Both the position numbers and the translations under genes were made by a program. A stretch of 64,000 nucleotides of DNA from Thiomicrorhabdus sp033238645. GTDB lineage: Bacteria; Pseudomonadota; Gammaproteobacteria; Thiomicrospirales; Thiomicrospiraceae. Below, one piece after another: positions 35,083 through 44,798 of the stretch. The stretch lies in the NCBI GenBank assembly GCA_033238645.1, contig BQXR01000010.1:1-64000 (forward strand). The letters are read 5' to 3'. How positions within the stretch are numbered: position 1 is the stretch's first letter; each line of letters opens with the position of its first letter. The notes beneath the pieces were generated by a model, which was not told the DNA's origin, searched no databases, and saw nothing but the letters and a program-made list of their open reading frames with translations.

Positions 35083-37260
35083 ATGAGTACAGGATTTTGG
35101 AAAGTTTTTAGACAATATGGCTGGATAACCCTTATATCAGGCGTACTATTAATTGCGCTGATTATTATGAGTCAGATTTTGCAAAAAGCCTCAAGTTTCG
35201 CTGACTCCTACTCTGCTCTACTCTTCTTCACCTTTGCAGGGGTCGTGCTACTTTTTATAATCCTCCTCAAAACTATTTGGACATTAAGAGAGCAATACAA
35301 AAAGGGCACGCCGGGAATTAAAATCACCATTCGTTTAACAACCGTTTCAACGCTGATGATCGGTATTCCTACGGCCATTATCTTCTACTTTTCTTTGACC
35401 TTTATTCAACAAGGGATTAACCAATGGTTTGATATTAAAACTGAAACAGCACTGAAAGATGCCTCTGATTTAGTCCGAATGACGCTGGATAATAAAACAC
35501 GTGATCGACTGAACTTGACCCTTGCGACCGTTAACGAGAAAGGTATATTGCTGGCCACCTCACCCGTAATGGAGGTCAGCCGTTTAAGAAGCTTATTAAA
35601 TGCACAAGAGGTTTCACTCTATCACTCAAACCAACAGCTCATTGCTTTTAGTAGTTCAGATATTGGTGCCATTGTTCCTGAGCCCCCAGGCGATAATCTC
35701 TTCCAACAAATTCGTCAGAAAAAAACCTATGCCGCGGTTGAAACACGCCCTGGAGTAACATCACCAGATCAGATCATTCGCATTGTCATCCCCTTTTCAG
35801 ATTTTGACTTAGCCAGTAATTATGCACTACAGGTCATTTTTAGTATCCCAAGCAATATGACGCAACTAGCAGAATCGGTGGCTGCGGCCTCTGGTCAATA
35901 TAAAGAACTCTCCTATCTAAAAGGCCCTTTAACAGCCAGCTTTATCATGATTCTATCAACTGCATTGCTACTCACGCTCGTCACCGCTGTGCTTTTTACT
36001 ATTAAAGCAGTACAAAACTTTACCAAACCGATCAGAACCTTAGCACGGGGAACTCGCGCCGTCTCTAAAGGGGATTACAGCGTTAAAATGCCTGTTAATA
36101 AGAGCGATGAATTTGGGGATTTAACCCAGTCTTTCAACGATATGATTCAACGAATCTCACAAGCACGTAATGAGATCAAGCTCGGAAATCAACAAACAGA
36201 AGTGCAGAAGCTTTATCTGCAAGCGATTATCAAAAACCTCAACAGTGGTGTTTTAACACTCGATATGAATCAGCGTATTAGAACCACCAATGATGCCGCT
36301 AAAAATATCCTCAATACTGATCTCGTACCTCATACGGGCAGATACATTAAAGAGGTCATTAAAAATGCCAACTGCCCAAGTCATCTTGCAGAAATATTCA
36401 ACCTTATTCTCTCTGAGCTTGAGAAAGGTGCAAAACCATGGAACTTGCAACACAAATTTTCTGATCAATTTGGTCAAAAAATCTTAATGATTCATGGCTC
36501 TACACTACCCAGTTTAGATAAAAAAATCGGTGGATATGTCATCGTCATCGATGATATTACCGAGTTAGTTCAAGCGCAGCTGAATGCGGCTTGGAGTGAT
36601 GTGGCTCGCCGTTTAGCCCACGAAATCAAAAACCCATTAATGCCTATTCAGCTCTCCGCAGAGCGTTTAAACTTTAAATTACATGACAAACTTGCTGATC
36701 AAGATCAGCAGCTACTCAACCGTATGACGCAGACAATTATTGAACAAGTGTCAACGATGCAAACATTGGTACAAGCCTTCTCTGACTATGCAAATACGCC
36801 TAAAGTGCTATTAGCAGAAACGGATATTAACCCATTAATCAGCCGTATTACGGAGATGTATAATGATCCTAATGCACGCTGGACACTGACTAATGAACTC
36901 ACAGATAACAACCCAATAGTATTGGCGGATGCAGCTCGTCTACGCCAACTATTTCACAACCTAATTAAGAATGCCATTGAGGCAACTGAGAATACAATAC
37001 TCCCGCAAATTAAGATCACTACCCTCTGCCAAGAGCAAGACCGTTTAACCATTCAAATTTGTGACAATGGGCCTGGGATCGCGGATGAGGCACAAAACTG
37101 GATTTTTGAGCCTTATGCCACAGACAAACCAAAAGGTTCTGGATTAGGACTGGCGATTGTTCGTAAAATTGTTGAAGAACATAACGGACAAATTTCGTTG
37201 AATTCTGCCCCTAATTTAGGAACCTGTTTTATAATCCATTTACCAATGATAATTAACTAA
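35083..37260 (+). CDS. ntrY: NtrY-like membrane sensor histidine kinase
   Basis: A 725-residue kinase pairing with the regulator downstream. Two or three N-terminal spans, a periplasmic sensor region, another span (SFIMILSTALLLTLVTAVLF), HAMP (FTKPIRTLARGTRAVSKGDY), a PAS domain (IIKNLNSGVLTLDMNQRI), H-box ARRLAHEIKNPLMPIQLSAE with the phospho-His, N-box HNLIKNAIEA, and G-boxes DNGPGIADE and GSGLGLAIV. By the NtrY family it may sense nitrogen or redox state; the signal is not visible. ntrX follows after 49 bp. Confidence 0.94.
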   Translation: MSTGFWKVFRQYGWITLISGVLLIALIIMSQILQKASSFADSYSALLFFTFAGVVLLFIILLKTIWTLREQYKKGTPGIKITIRLTTVSTLMIGIPTAIIFYFSLTFIQQGINQWFDIKTETALKDASDLVRMTLDNKTRDRLNLTLATVNEKGILLATSPVMEVSRLRSLLNAQEVSLYHSNQQLIAFSSSDIGAIVPEPPGDNLFQQIRQKKTYAAVETRPGVTSPDQIIRIVIPFSDFDLASNYALQVIFSIPSNMTQLAESVAAASGQYKELSYLKGPLTASFIMILSTALLLTLVTAVLFTIKAVQNFTKPIRTLARGTRAVSKGDYSVKMPVNKSDEFGDLTQSFNDMIQRISQARNEIKLGNQQTEVQKLYLQAIIKNLNSGVLTLDMNQRIRTTNDAAKNILNTDLVPHTGRYIKEVIKNANCPSHLAEIFNLILSELEKGAKPWNLQHKFSDQFGQKILMIHGSTLPSLDKKIGGYVIVIDDITELVQAQLNAAWSDVARRLAHEIKNPLMPIQLSAERLNFKLHDKLADQDQQLLNRMTQTIIEQVSTMQTLVQAFSDYANTPKVLLAETDINPLISRITEMYNDPNARWTLTNELTDNNPIVLADAARLRQLFHNLIKNAIEATENTILPQIKITTLCQEQDRLTIQICDNGPGIADEAQNWIFEPYATDKPKGSGLGLAIVRKIVEEHNGQISLNSAPNLGTCFIIHLPMIIN

Positions 37261-37309
37261 CTGTTTTACAATAATCTTAACGAACACCTGTCGATACCAA
37301 GGCGCTTTA

Positions 37310-38650
37310 ATGAAACCAGGCAAGCTATTAATTGTGGATGATGAAAAAAACATCCGAGATTTAATGCAAGAAATTTTTGAAGAAGAGGGCTATCAAGTAG
37401 AGACGGCTGGTAATGGCGTACAAGCCAAAAATGCGTGGGAAAAAATGCTGCCAGATGTTATCTTTTTAGATATTTGGATGCCTGACATTGATGGTATTAC
37501 GCTTTTAAAAGAGCTACAAGACACCCCAATTCTTGAACACGCTAAAGTCATTATGATGTCTGGTCACGGCACCATTGAAACAGCAATTGAAGCGACAAAG
37601 CTCGGTGCTTATGACTTTCTTGAAAAGCCGATCTCTTTAGCAAAACTGGTTGTCTCAGCTGAAAGAGCCATTGAGCATATCCGTCTGCATCAAGAAAACC
37701 GTCAGCTTAAACAGATGCAACCTGAATCATTTCTACCCGTTGGTAAAAGTAAAAGTGTTGTTCAGTTGAGAGACACCATTGAACGCCTCTCTAAATTTAC
37801 TATGCCGATTCTAATTTCGGGTGAGTCTGGCACTGGCAAACACTTTATTGCCAAGGCACTGCATAAAACCAGTCACCGTAAAGAGTTTCCTCTCGTTGAG
37901 ATTTCATCAATTGATTTCAACCGTATGGTAGAAGAAAGTGAGCAAACCCTATTAAATAGCTTATTGCGTGAAGCGGATAATGGTACCTTAATACTCTCTC
38001 ATTTAGAGCAGCTCATCCCCCCTGCTCAAAATATTTTAATGGATTTAATTCATCACCAAACATACCAATCCAGTAGCTCTACCGAGGTCATTTCACGAGA
38101 TATACGTGTCATTGCGCTTACAAAAGATGATTTAGAGGGTGCCGTTTTACACAACACATTCCGTGAAGATCTCTTTCAGCGTTTAAACGTGATGCCAATA
38201 CAACTGCCAGCACTGAGACAGCATACTGAAGATATCCCTGATCTTGTTGATTTTTTTGTCAATCACTTTGTTACTCGTGAGGGCTTGGAGTATCGACATT
38301 TTAGTGTGCCTGCGCAGAATATCATGCGCCAGTATGGCTGGCCTGGCAACTTAAAAGAGTTACAGAACTTAGTTCAACGCCTACTCATTTTAGGCAATGA
38401 AGATGTGACTGATACTGAAATAAAAGCAGCCTTAATAAAAACAGAAAGTACTGCTGAACAAGGCGCTACAATAGATACGACTATTATCCTTAAAGAGGCT
38501 AAAGATCGTCTAGAAGGTGCTTATTTAAGCCAGCTACTGCGTGAAACTGGGGGGAATGTCTCTGAAACCGCAAAACGCTCAGGCATAGATAGAACCAATC
38601 TATACCGAAAGTTGAAAGCACTCGGTATAGATCCTAAAAATCCCGTTTAA
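37310..38650 (+). CDS. ntrX: NtrX-like response regulator with degenerate AAA+ domain
   Basis: A 446-residue regulator: receiver domain (LLIVDDEKNIRDLM; phospho-Asp in VIFLDIWMPD; Lys in LEKPISL), AAA+ domain, and Fis-type HTH (GNVSETAKRSGIDRTNLYRKLKALG). Walker A GESGTGKH is present. The sigma54-contact loop GAFTGA is missing, and the Walker B Asp-Glu is replaced (NGTLILSHLEQL where DE is expected). It therefore probably cannot open sigma54 complexes and may act as an ordinary DNA-binding regulator. A near-perfect poly-C motif copy lies at 38017 beside the Walker B position. Confidence 0.92.
   Translation: MKPGKLLIVDDEKNIRDLMQEIFEEEGYQVETAGNGVQAKNAWEKMLPDVIFLDIWMPDIDGITLLKELQDTPILEHAKVIMMSGHGTIETAIEATKLGAYDFLEKPISLAKLVVSAERAIEHIRLHQENRQLKQMQPESFLPVGKSKSVVQLRDTIERLSKFTMPILISGESGTGKHFIAKALHKTSHRKEFPLVEISSIDFNRMVEESEQTLLNSLLREADNGTLILSHLEQLIPPAQNILMDLIHHQTYQSSSSTEVISRDIRVIALTKDDLEGAVLHNTFREDLFQRLNVMPIQLPALRQHTEDIPDLVDFFVNHFVTREGLEYRHFSVPAQNIMRQYGWPGNLKELQNLVQRLLILGNEDVTDTEIKAALIKTESTAEQGATIDTTIILKEAKDRLEGAYLSQLLRETGGNVSETAKRSGIDRTNLYRKLKALGIDPKNPV
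38017..38037 (+). repeat. Poly-C polar motif copy, near-perfect, in ntrX
   Basis: Six C followed by TGCTCAAAATATTTT, sense, coding PPAQNIL. It defines the consensus together with the intergenic copy at 43172. Confidence 0.8.
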
Positions 38651-38722
38651 CCCGCTAAGGTAGTGATGACTGTTCAGTATGTTTAGATTTGACTATAACC
38701 CGAATATAGAAGAGATTAGCCT

Positions 38723-40120
38723 ATGAATATAGTAATCCTAGGGGCAGGACAAGTAGGTTCTTCTCTTGCAGAGCTACTTGCGCATGAGAACCATGACGTA
38801 ACAGTCGTTGATATCAATAGCCTACAGCTACAGAGACTGCAAGACCGCTTAGATATTAGAACGATTTGCGGACACGCCTCCCATCCAGATATTCTGGCAC
38901 AAACAGGTTTAGAAGAAGCAGATATGCTCATTGCCGCCACGCAGAATGATGAAACCAACATTCTTGCCTGCCAATTTGCCCACATCATGCATAAAACTGG
39001 GACTAAAATTGCCCGCGTACGTAGCCGCTCTTATTTAGATCACCCTGAGTTATTTAACAACGATCAAGGCACGGGAACCGTCCCTATTGATGTACTCATT
39101 AGTCCAGAGAGCCTAGTAACTGACTATATTATGCAGCTCATCGAATACCCTGGTTCACTTCAAGTCATTGACTTCTCCAAAGGCCGCGTGCGTTTGGTCG
39201 CCGTCCGTGCAGAGATTGATGGCCTATTAGTTAATAAAGAGATTCGCTCACTAAAAGAGCATCTACCAGAAGATATCAAGACACGAATTGTTGCTATCTA
39301 CCGCAGTGAAGAGATCGTGATGCCTACTGGTGAAACCGTTATCAAAGCGGGTGATGAGGTCTTTTTCTTAGCCGAATCCCAGCATATATCAACCATCGTA
39401 TCGGAATTACGCTGCCGAAAAGACAAGCCCTCCCGTAACATCATGATTGCGGGTGGGGGTAATATTGGTTTTAGCCTTGCACAAGCACTTGAAGATGATC
39501 ACCAAGTAAAACTGATTGATCACAACATTCAGCAGGCAAGAATCGTTGCTGAGACCTTAGACCATACAATTATTATTCATGGAGATGTCTCAGATAAAGA
39601 TCTTTTATTAGAAGAGAATGTTGATGATATTGATCTGTTTATTGCGGTCACCAACAGTGATGAGGCAAATATTATCTCTGGTATGTTGGCTAAAAAGCTC
39701 GGGGTTAAACGTGTCATTGCACTAGTAAATAACCAATCATATGTTGAGTTAATTCAACGTAACAGTATTGATATTGCGATCTCTGCAGATAGTATCACCA
39801 CCAGCAACCTACTGCATTACATGCGTATGGGTGATACGGTTAAAGCGGTTACTCTACGCCGCGGCGCAGCAGAAGCAATGGAAGTGATTGCACACGGTAG
39901 TGAGAATAGCTCACAGATTATTGGTAAAAAAATTGGTGATATTGAGTGGCCTGCAGATATTACCATCGGTTGCGTTATCAGAGAGGACGAGGTGATTATC
40001 GCCCATCAACAGCTCGAAATTGAGGCCGAAGACCACGTAATTCTCTTTTTATCTGAACGAAATAGTGCCGATGAGATTGCCAAGCTCTTCTCTCCTAAAG
40101 TAAAAAAGAAATGGTTCTAG
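38723..40120 (+). CDS. trkA: Trk potassium uptake NAD-binding protein TrkA
   Basis: A 465-residue cytoplasmic gating subunit for TrkH. It has two RCK_N Rossmann domains (MNIVILGAGQVGSSLAELLA; NIMIAGGGNIGFSLAQAL) each followed by an RCK_C domain. Full length compared with E. coli TrkA (458). It starts 72 bp after ntrX; trkH follows after 48 bp. Confidence 0.97.
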   Translation: MNIVILGAGQVGSSLAELLAHENHDVTVVDINSLQLQRLQDRLDIRTICGHASHPDILAQTGLEEADMLIAATQNDETNILACQFAHIMHKTGTKIARVRSRSYLDHPELFNNDQGTGTVPIDVLISPESLVTDYIMQLIEYPGSLQVIDFSKGRVRLVAVRAEIDGLLVNKEIRSLKEHLPEDIKTRIVAIYRSEEIVMPTGETVIKAGDEVFFLAESQHISTIVSELRCRKDKPSRNIMIAGGGNIGFSLAQALEDDHQVKLIDHNIQQARIVAETLDHTIIIHGDVSDKDLLLEENVDDIDLFIAVTNSDEANIISGMLAKKLGVKRVIALVNNQSYVELIQRNSIDIAISADSITTSNLLHYMRMGDTVKAVTLRRGAAEAMEVIAHGSENSSQIIGKKIGDIEWPADITIGCVIREDEVIIAHQQLEIEAEDHVILFLSERNSADEIAKLFSPKVKKKWF

Positions 40121-40168
40121 CCAAGTTAGATTTTACAACCCCGCTAGATAAAGGATCAGTGCAGACTC

Positions 40169-41620
40169 ATGCATTCTAAAATAATTATAAAAGTGCTCGG
40201 CCTATTATTGATGGTATTCAGCTTAAGCTTGGTGCCACCGGTGTTAGTCGCCTTGTACTATCAAGATGGTGCACTCATTGCCTTTACGGATGTGCTTGTC
40301 GGCGTACTCGTATTAGGCCTACTACTCTGGTACCCCGTTCGTAAACACAAACAAGATTTAAAAATACGCGATGGTTTTCTGATTGTTGTCATGTTCTGGA
40401 CGGTGCTGGGTTTTGTTGGGGCGCTGCCTTTTTATATCGAAAAAGAGATCCCGCTTAGCCTAACCGATGCTATCTTCGAATCGTTCTCTGGGCTAACCAC
40501 CACAGGGGCAACCATTCTCAGTAATTTAGACACACTCCCACACTCAATTCTCTGGTATCGCCAACAACTGCAGTGGATGGGTGGAATGGGAATTATCGTT
40601 CTGGCCGTTGCCATCCTTCCAATGTTAGGCGTGGGAGGCATGCAACTATACAAGGCGGAGACACCTGGCCCCGTTAAAGATTCAAAAATTGCCCCTAGAA
40701 TTTCAGAAACGGCTAAAGCGCTCTGGTATATCTACGCGGGTTTAACACTCGCTTGTGCAATTGCATACTGGTGGGCGGGTATGGGTTGGTTTGATGCCTT
40801 TAGCCACAGTTTTTCAACCGTTGCTATTGGTGGTTTCTCAACGCATGATGCCAGTATTGGTTATTTTGACAGTGTACATATTGAAGGGGTTGCAATCTTG
40901 TTCATGTTTCTTTCAGGCATTAACTTTGCACTGCACTTTTCTGCATTTAGACAGCTAAATGGCTTTGCATATTTTTGCGATCCAGAGTTTAAGGCCTACT
41001 TATTTATTCTAATTGCAGGCATCATTGTTGCTGTTAGTTATCTCTATCTACAGCAGATCTATCCAACCATTGAAGAGGCTATTCGTTATGGTTTGTTTCA
41101 AACTGTCTCCATAGCGACCACGACGGGCTTTGCTAATACCGACTTCTCTGTATGGCCAAGTTTTCTACCAATCATGCTTATCCTGATGAGCTTTGTGGGG
41201 GGCTGTGCGGGTTCAACGGCAGGCGGCATGAAAACCATTCGTTTTGTTCTGCTCTTTAAGCAGGGAATGCGTGAAATTAAAGGCCTGCTACACCCCAATG
41301 CGATATTGCCCGTCAAACTCAATGGTAAGTCTATTCCTGAAAAAATCATGACCGCTGTTTGGGGCTTCTTCTCTATCTATATCTTTACCTTCGCCATCTT
41401 AATGTTAATGATCATGGCATTGGGTGTAGATCAAGTAACTGCCTTCTCTTCGATTGCCGCCATGATGAATAACCTCGGCCCTGGTTTAGGGGAGGTTGCA
41501 GCTAACTATCAATCGATGAGTGACCCTGTTAAATGGATTTTAACCTTCGCCATGTTATTAGGCCGTCTAGAAATATTTACCTTACTCGTTCTCTTTACTG
41601 CTGCTTTCTGGCGTAAATAG
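40169..41620 (+). CDS. trkH: Trk potassium uptake membrane protein TrkH
   Basis: A 483-residue K+ channel-like transporter with four pore-loop repeats. Selectivity-filter-like motifs are visible: GLTTTGATIL, TVAIGGFSTHD, IATTTGFANTD and NLGPGLGEV. Forms the Trk uptake system with TrkA directly upstream. Confidence 0.97.
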   Translation: MHSKIIIKVLGLLLMVFSLSLVPPVLVALYYQDGALIAFTDVLVGVLVLGLLLWYPVRKHKQDLKIRDGFLIVVMFWTVLGFVGALPFYIEKEIPLSLTDAIFESFSGLTTTGATILSNLDTLPHSILWYRQQLQWMGGMGIIVLAVAILPMLGVGGMQLYKAETPGPVKDSKIAPRISETAKALWYIYAGLTLACAIAYWWAGMGWFDAFSHSFSTVAIGGFSTHDASIGYFDSVHIEGVAILFMFLSGINFALHFSAFRQLNGFAYFCDPEFKAYLFILIAGIIVAVSYLYLQQIYPTIEEAIRYGLFQTVSIATTTGFANTDFSVWPSFLPIMLILMSFVGGCAGSTAGGMKTIRFVLLFKQGMREIKGLLHPNAILPVKLNGKSIPEKIMTAVWGFFSIYIFTFAILMLMIMALGVDQVTAFSSIAAMMNNLGPGLGEVAANYQSMSDPVKWILTFAMLLGRLEIFTLLVLFTAAFWRK

Positions 41621-41645
41621 ACATTGGAATCTTGAACCACTATTT

Positions 41646-42233
41646 ATGAGCACTACAACCGCACAAAAATGGGATGCTAAATATCAGTCAGCCGCCCTAC
41701 AGACCCCTGCCAATCCATGTTATGTTCTTAAACAACATAGTCGCCTTCTACCTTTTAAAGGCCAAGCCCTTGAGCTTGCTTGTGGCTTGGGCGGCAATGC
41801 CCGCTTTTTAGCACAGTGTGGTTTCAAAACCCATGCTTGGGATATCTCCGATAATGCCTTAACTATTTTGAATAACTGGGCAAATCTAAACCAACTACCG
41901 ATAGAACCACTTATTACAGATTTGGAGCAGATGATTCTGCCTTATCAACAGTTTGATGTGATTGTCATTAGCCGATATTTAGATCGTAGCCTTTTTGCGG
42001 ATATTGAGAACGCTCTGAAACCCAACGGCCTACTTTTCTATCAAACCTTTTTAGGCCCTGTGCAAGACAACGCCCCAAGCAACCCAAGTTTTTACAGTCA
42101 AACGGGTGAGTTCAATCATGCGTGGCCAAAACTAAAGACGGAGATCTATGGCGAGGGCTGGTTAACAGGTGAAAATGACAGTGCCTCTAGTAACAAACAC
42201 CGTTACGCTTGGTACGTTGGCCGTAAATTTTAA
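41646..42233 (+). CDS. SAM-dependent methyltransferase, class I (TehB-like)
   Basis: A 195-residue enzyme with motif I ALELACGLGGNARFLAQCG, motif II THAWDISDNAL and a YLDRSLFADIENALKPNGLLFYQTF segment typical of methyltransferase type 11/12 folds. The substrate is unknown; tellurite-resistance TehB-like enzymes are one relative. The gene directly abuts the DMT transporter gene (stop and next start adjoin), so the two are cotranslated. Confidence 0.85.
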   Translation: MSTTTAQKWDAKYQSAALQTPANPCYVLKQHSRLLPFKGQALELACGLGGNARFLAQCGFKTHAWDISDNALTILNNWANLNQLPIEPLITDLEQMILPYQQFDVIVISRYLDRSLFADIENALKPNGLLFYQTFLGPVQDNAPSNPSFYSQTGEFNHAWPKLKTEIYGEGWLTGENDSASSNKHRYAWYVGRKF

Positions 42234-43166
42234 ATGATCCAATCCTTAAAGCAGCACCCTTACGCAATGGGTTTTCTACTCGCCATAATCGGTACCGCGC
42301 TCTTCTCTCTAAAATCTATCTTTATCAAACTCGCTTATATTGAAGGGTTAAATGCCGACAGTGTTTTAATGGTGCGTATGGCTATCGCGCTACCGATCTA
42401 TCTGGTGATTCTAGCCTGGTTGATAAAAACCAAACCGATACCAGAGTGCCTCTCTTCTAAACTACTCAAGATCACTCTGTTAGGCTTTATCGGCTACTAC
42501 CTTAGTTCATGGCTCGATCTTAAAGGATTGGAGATGATCTCTGCACAGCTAGAGCGATTGACCCTTTTCACCTATCCCATACTGGTGGCAATTTTAGGGG
42601 CACTGTTTTTCAATACGCCTTTAACCCGAAAAATCATTCTAGCGTTGATTGTGACTTATGTAGGGCTGGTAATTGTCTTTATGCAGGAGTTATCACTCTC
42701 AGGAGAGAATGTGCCCCTAGGAATACTACTGGTCTTCTTAGCAGCCTTAAGCTTCTCTTTCTATGTGCTATTTGGTAAAAACCTGATACAGCAGATCGGT
42801 AGCCTCTGGTTTACCAGTCTCGCTATGAGTGTATCCAGTGCGTTTGTGCTTATTCATTTTGCTATCATTGGTGATTTTGACAATCTGCATATCAGCAACC
42901 TAGCATGGCTGTGGCTAGTACTGCTAGCAGTTGTCAGTACCGTAATTCCCAGCTTTATGATCAGTGAAGCCATTCACAGAATAGGCCCTGCGCAGACGGG
43001 TATTATTGGTATTCTTGGACCCATAATGACCATGGGACTTGCCATCTATCTATTGAATGAAGTCTTTACCATTTGGCATCTATTAGGTATGTGTCTAGTG
43101 ATTGGTGGCGTGGCGATTCTGACTATTAAGAAGAATCCTTTTCACTACCTTAAAAAGATCAAATAA
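42234..43166 (+). CDS. EamA/DMT-family transporter
   Basis: A 310-residue inner-membrane protein with ten predicted spans in two EamA repeats (AMGFLLAIIGTALFSLKSIFIKLAY; GILLVFLAALSFSFYVLFGK). The family exports small metabolites; the substrate is not identifiable. Last gene of the long rightward run. The longest poly-C motif copy lies 5 bp beyond its stop. Confidence 0.9.
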   Translation: MIQSLKQHPYAMGFLLAIIGTALFSLKSIFIKLAYIEGLNADSVLMVRMAIALPIYLVILAWLIKTKPIPECLSSKLLKITLLGFIGYYLSSWLDLKGLEMISAQLERLTLFTYPILVAILGALFFNTPLTRKIILALIVTYVGLVIVFMQELSLSGENVPLGILLVFLAALSFSFYVLFGKNLIQQIGSLWFTSLAMSVSSAFVLIHFAIIGDFDNLHISNLAWLWLVLLAVVSTVIPSFMISEAIHRIGPAQTGIIGILGPIMTMGLAIYLLNEVFTIWHLLGMCLVIGGVAILTIKKNPFHYLKKIK

Positions 43167-43171
43167 AGTTT

Positions 43172-43196
43172 CCCCCCCCCCTGCTCAAAATATTTG
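43172..43196 (+). repeat. Poly-C polar motif copy, longest C-run, intergenic
   Basis: Ten C followed by TGCTCAAAATATTTG, in the convergent gap between the DMT gene and the acyltransferase gene. No T-run or paired stem includes it, so it is not a terminator. Confidence 0.8.
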
Positions 43197-43308
43197 ATGG
43201 GGTTTTGAATGCTTATTAAATACTTCAAAACAGGGTGAAAGCGGGATAAATAGTGAAATAGGCCGTATTTTCTTGTTAGATCCTATGAAAGGGGGATAGA
43301 GAGAAGAG

Positions 43309-44241
43309 TTATTTAGCTTTATAGATGTCTTCGACACCTGCTGGTGGATGACGGTAGCGTTTGTAAGCCCAAAGATATTGTTCAGTTGCCAACTCAATAC
43401 AAGACTGTACCCCACTGTTCAAAGCCGTTGTCGCTTGCAGCTCATCTTCACTCGCAATATCTGGGTCTGCTGGCAGGTAGTGCACACAGAAACCTTGCAC
43501 ATCAGGCAGACGTTTGACCACCATAAAGAGAAACGCACAATCTGTCTTTTGAATTAACTTGCTGACCAAGGTCATGGTTCTAGCAGGACGGTTATAGAAT
43601 GGCGCAAAAACACCACCAGACTCACCAGGATCTTGATCAGGAAGAATCACCGTCACCTCTCTATTTTTTAGTGCTTTGATCAAGGTGCGCACACCTCGAA
43701 TATCGGTTGGAGCCAACTTTCCACCAAAACGAGAACGTGCTTTAACCATAAAAGATTCTACCGAGGGTACATTCGGCGGTCTATAGAGAAAAGAGGATGG
43801 GTACTGAGTTGAGATCACTGGCACGGCCATCTCCCAATTGCCCATATGCGGTACTAGAAAGATGATACCTTTGTTTTTTGCCAAAGCCTCGTCAACCAGC
43901 TCTTGACCCTTAACCTCTTTGATTAAACCATTTAATTCACTCTGTCTCCAGCACCAGACAGGGCCAAACTCAGCGGTCGTTTTACCTGACTCAAGCAGTG
44001 TCTGCTTAACCAACTGATTCTGTTCAGCCAAGCTTAGGTTGGGATAAACCGCTTGTAGGTTCTTTTTAACGATAGACTTGGTACTACTTGGCAACCAATA
44101 CAGCAGGTAGCCAATTGCTATACCAACCACCTGAACCATTCGATAAGGCATCCAGCTAAATATCTGTACCAAACCTTTTAGCAGAGCACCCGCCCAAACT
44201 TGTTGATTCTCTTGCTCTACTTGTGGACTCTTCTTGCTCAC
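43309..44241 (-). CDS. Lipid A biosynthesis-type acyltransferase (LpxL/LpxM family)
   Basis: A 310-residue inner-membrane enzyme transferring an acyl chain to lipid A or a similar lipid. It has an N-terminal membrane segment, catalytic HX4E in PHMGNWEMAVP, RPPNVPSVE, and LPDQDPGESGGVFAPFYNRPARTM. It starts at GTG 44241, preceded by AGGT. Whether it adds the first (LpxL) or second (LpxM) secondary chain cannot be decided. In the ancestral arrangement ttcA probably lay directly upstream, where its broken remnant now is. Confidence 0.92.
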   Translation of the reverse strand: MSKKSPQVEQENQQVWAGALLKGLVQIFSWMPYRMVQVVGIAIGYLLYWLPSSTKSIVKKNLQAVYPNLSLAEQNQLVKQTLLESGKTTAEFGPVWCWRQSELNGLIKEVKGQELVDEALAKNKGIIFLVPHMGNWEMAVPVISTQYPSSFLYRPPNVPSVESFMVKARSRFGGKLAPTDIRGVRTLIKALKNREVTVILPDQDPGESGGVFAPFYNRPARTMTLVSKLIQKTDCAFLFMVVKRLPDVQGFCVHYLPADPDIASEDELQATTALNSGVQSCIELATEQYLWAYKRYRHPPAGVEDIYKAK

Positions 44242-44253
44242 AAAAAACCTGCT

Positions 44254-44786
44254 TTATTTACTTTTTGGCTCGGCATAAGGGTTATTGGTAAAGGTAATCT
44301 CGATCACTTTGCCTAAGTTAGTTGAAGATACCTCAGCCTCTTCATACTCATAAGCCTTAGCTTCACCTGAACGATCGATTTTTAAATCAGTAAAATTAAA
44401 TAGTTTAGGATCACACAACTGACTTGGTGCAATATCCTTCATAGAGCCAAAGATATTCTCAACACGTCCAGGGGTATCCTCATCCCACTCACTCACTCAA
44501 CATTGCTTTAACATTTTGTCTTTGTAAGTTGTCTTGAGAACCACAAAGGTTACAAGGGATAATTGGAAAGTCGTTCATACTTGCATAAGCAGCAATATCT
44601 TTTTCACAGCAATTGGCCAGCGGACGAATTATGATATTACGCTTGTCATCACTGGGTAACTTTGGCGGCATGGCTTTTAATTTACTGTTGAAAAACATAC
44701 TCAAAAAAGTGTTTCGACAATATCATCCATATGATGACCTAGTGCAATTTTAATTGCACCAATCTTCTCCGCAAAAGAGTACAAAG
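44254..44786 (-). pseudogene. ttcA: Decayed 3' part of the resident ttcA
   Basis: This stretch encodes TtcA residues from LYSFAEKIGAIKIALGHHMDD to the natural C-terminus, but in three pieces. At 44703-44708 a T-run on the coding strand is one base short (ETLF then stop, where the intact copy reads ETLFLSMFF). At 44487-44498 a GAGT unit is present three times on the coding strand and shifts the frame after KAMLSE. The first half of the gene is missing, replaced at about 44786 by the end of the intact copy. The protein is clearly diverged from that copy, so this is not a recent tandem duplication. Confidence 0.88.
44487..44498. repeat. ACTC x3 microsatellite causing a frameshift
   Basis: Three ACTC units on the + strand (GAGT on the coding strand) inside the ttcA remnant. 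Two units would restore SEWDEDTPGR, so slippage by one unit explains the break. Confidence 0.75.
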
Positions 44787-44798
44787 TTATTTAGATGA

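Noticed and set aside
43202..43231. Inverted repeat GTTTTGAA/TTCAAAAC after the DMT gene
   Set aside because: The loop is 14 bases and no T-run follows, so it is not a convincing terminator.
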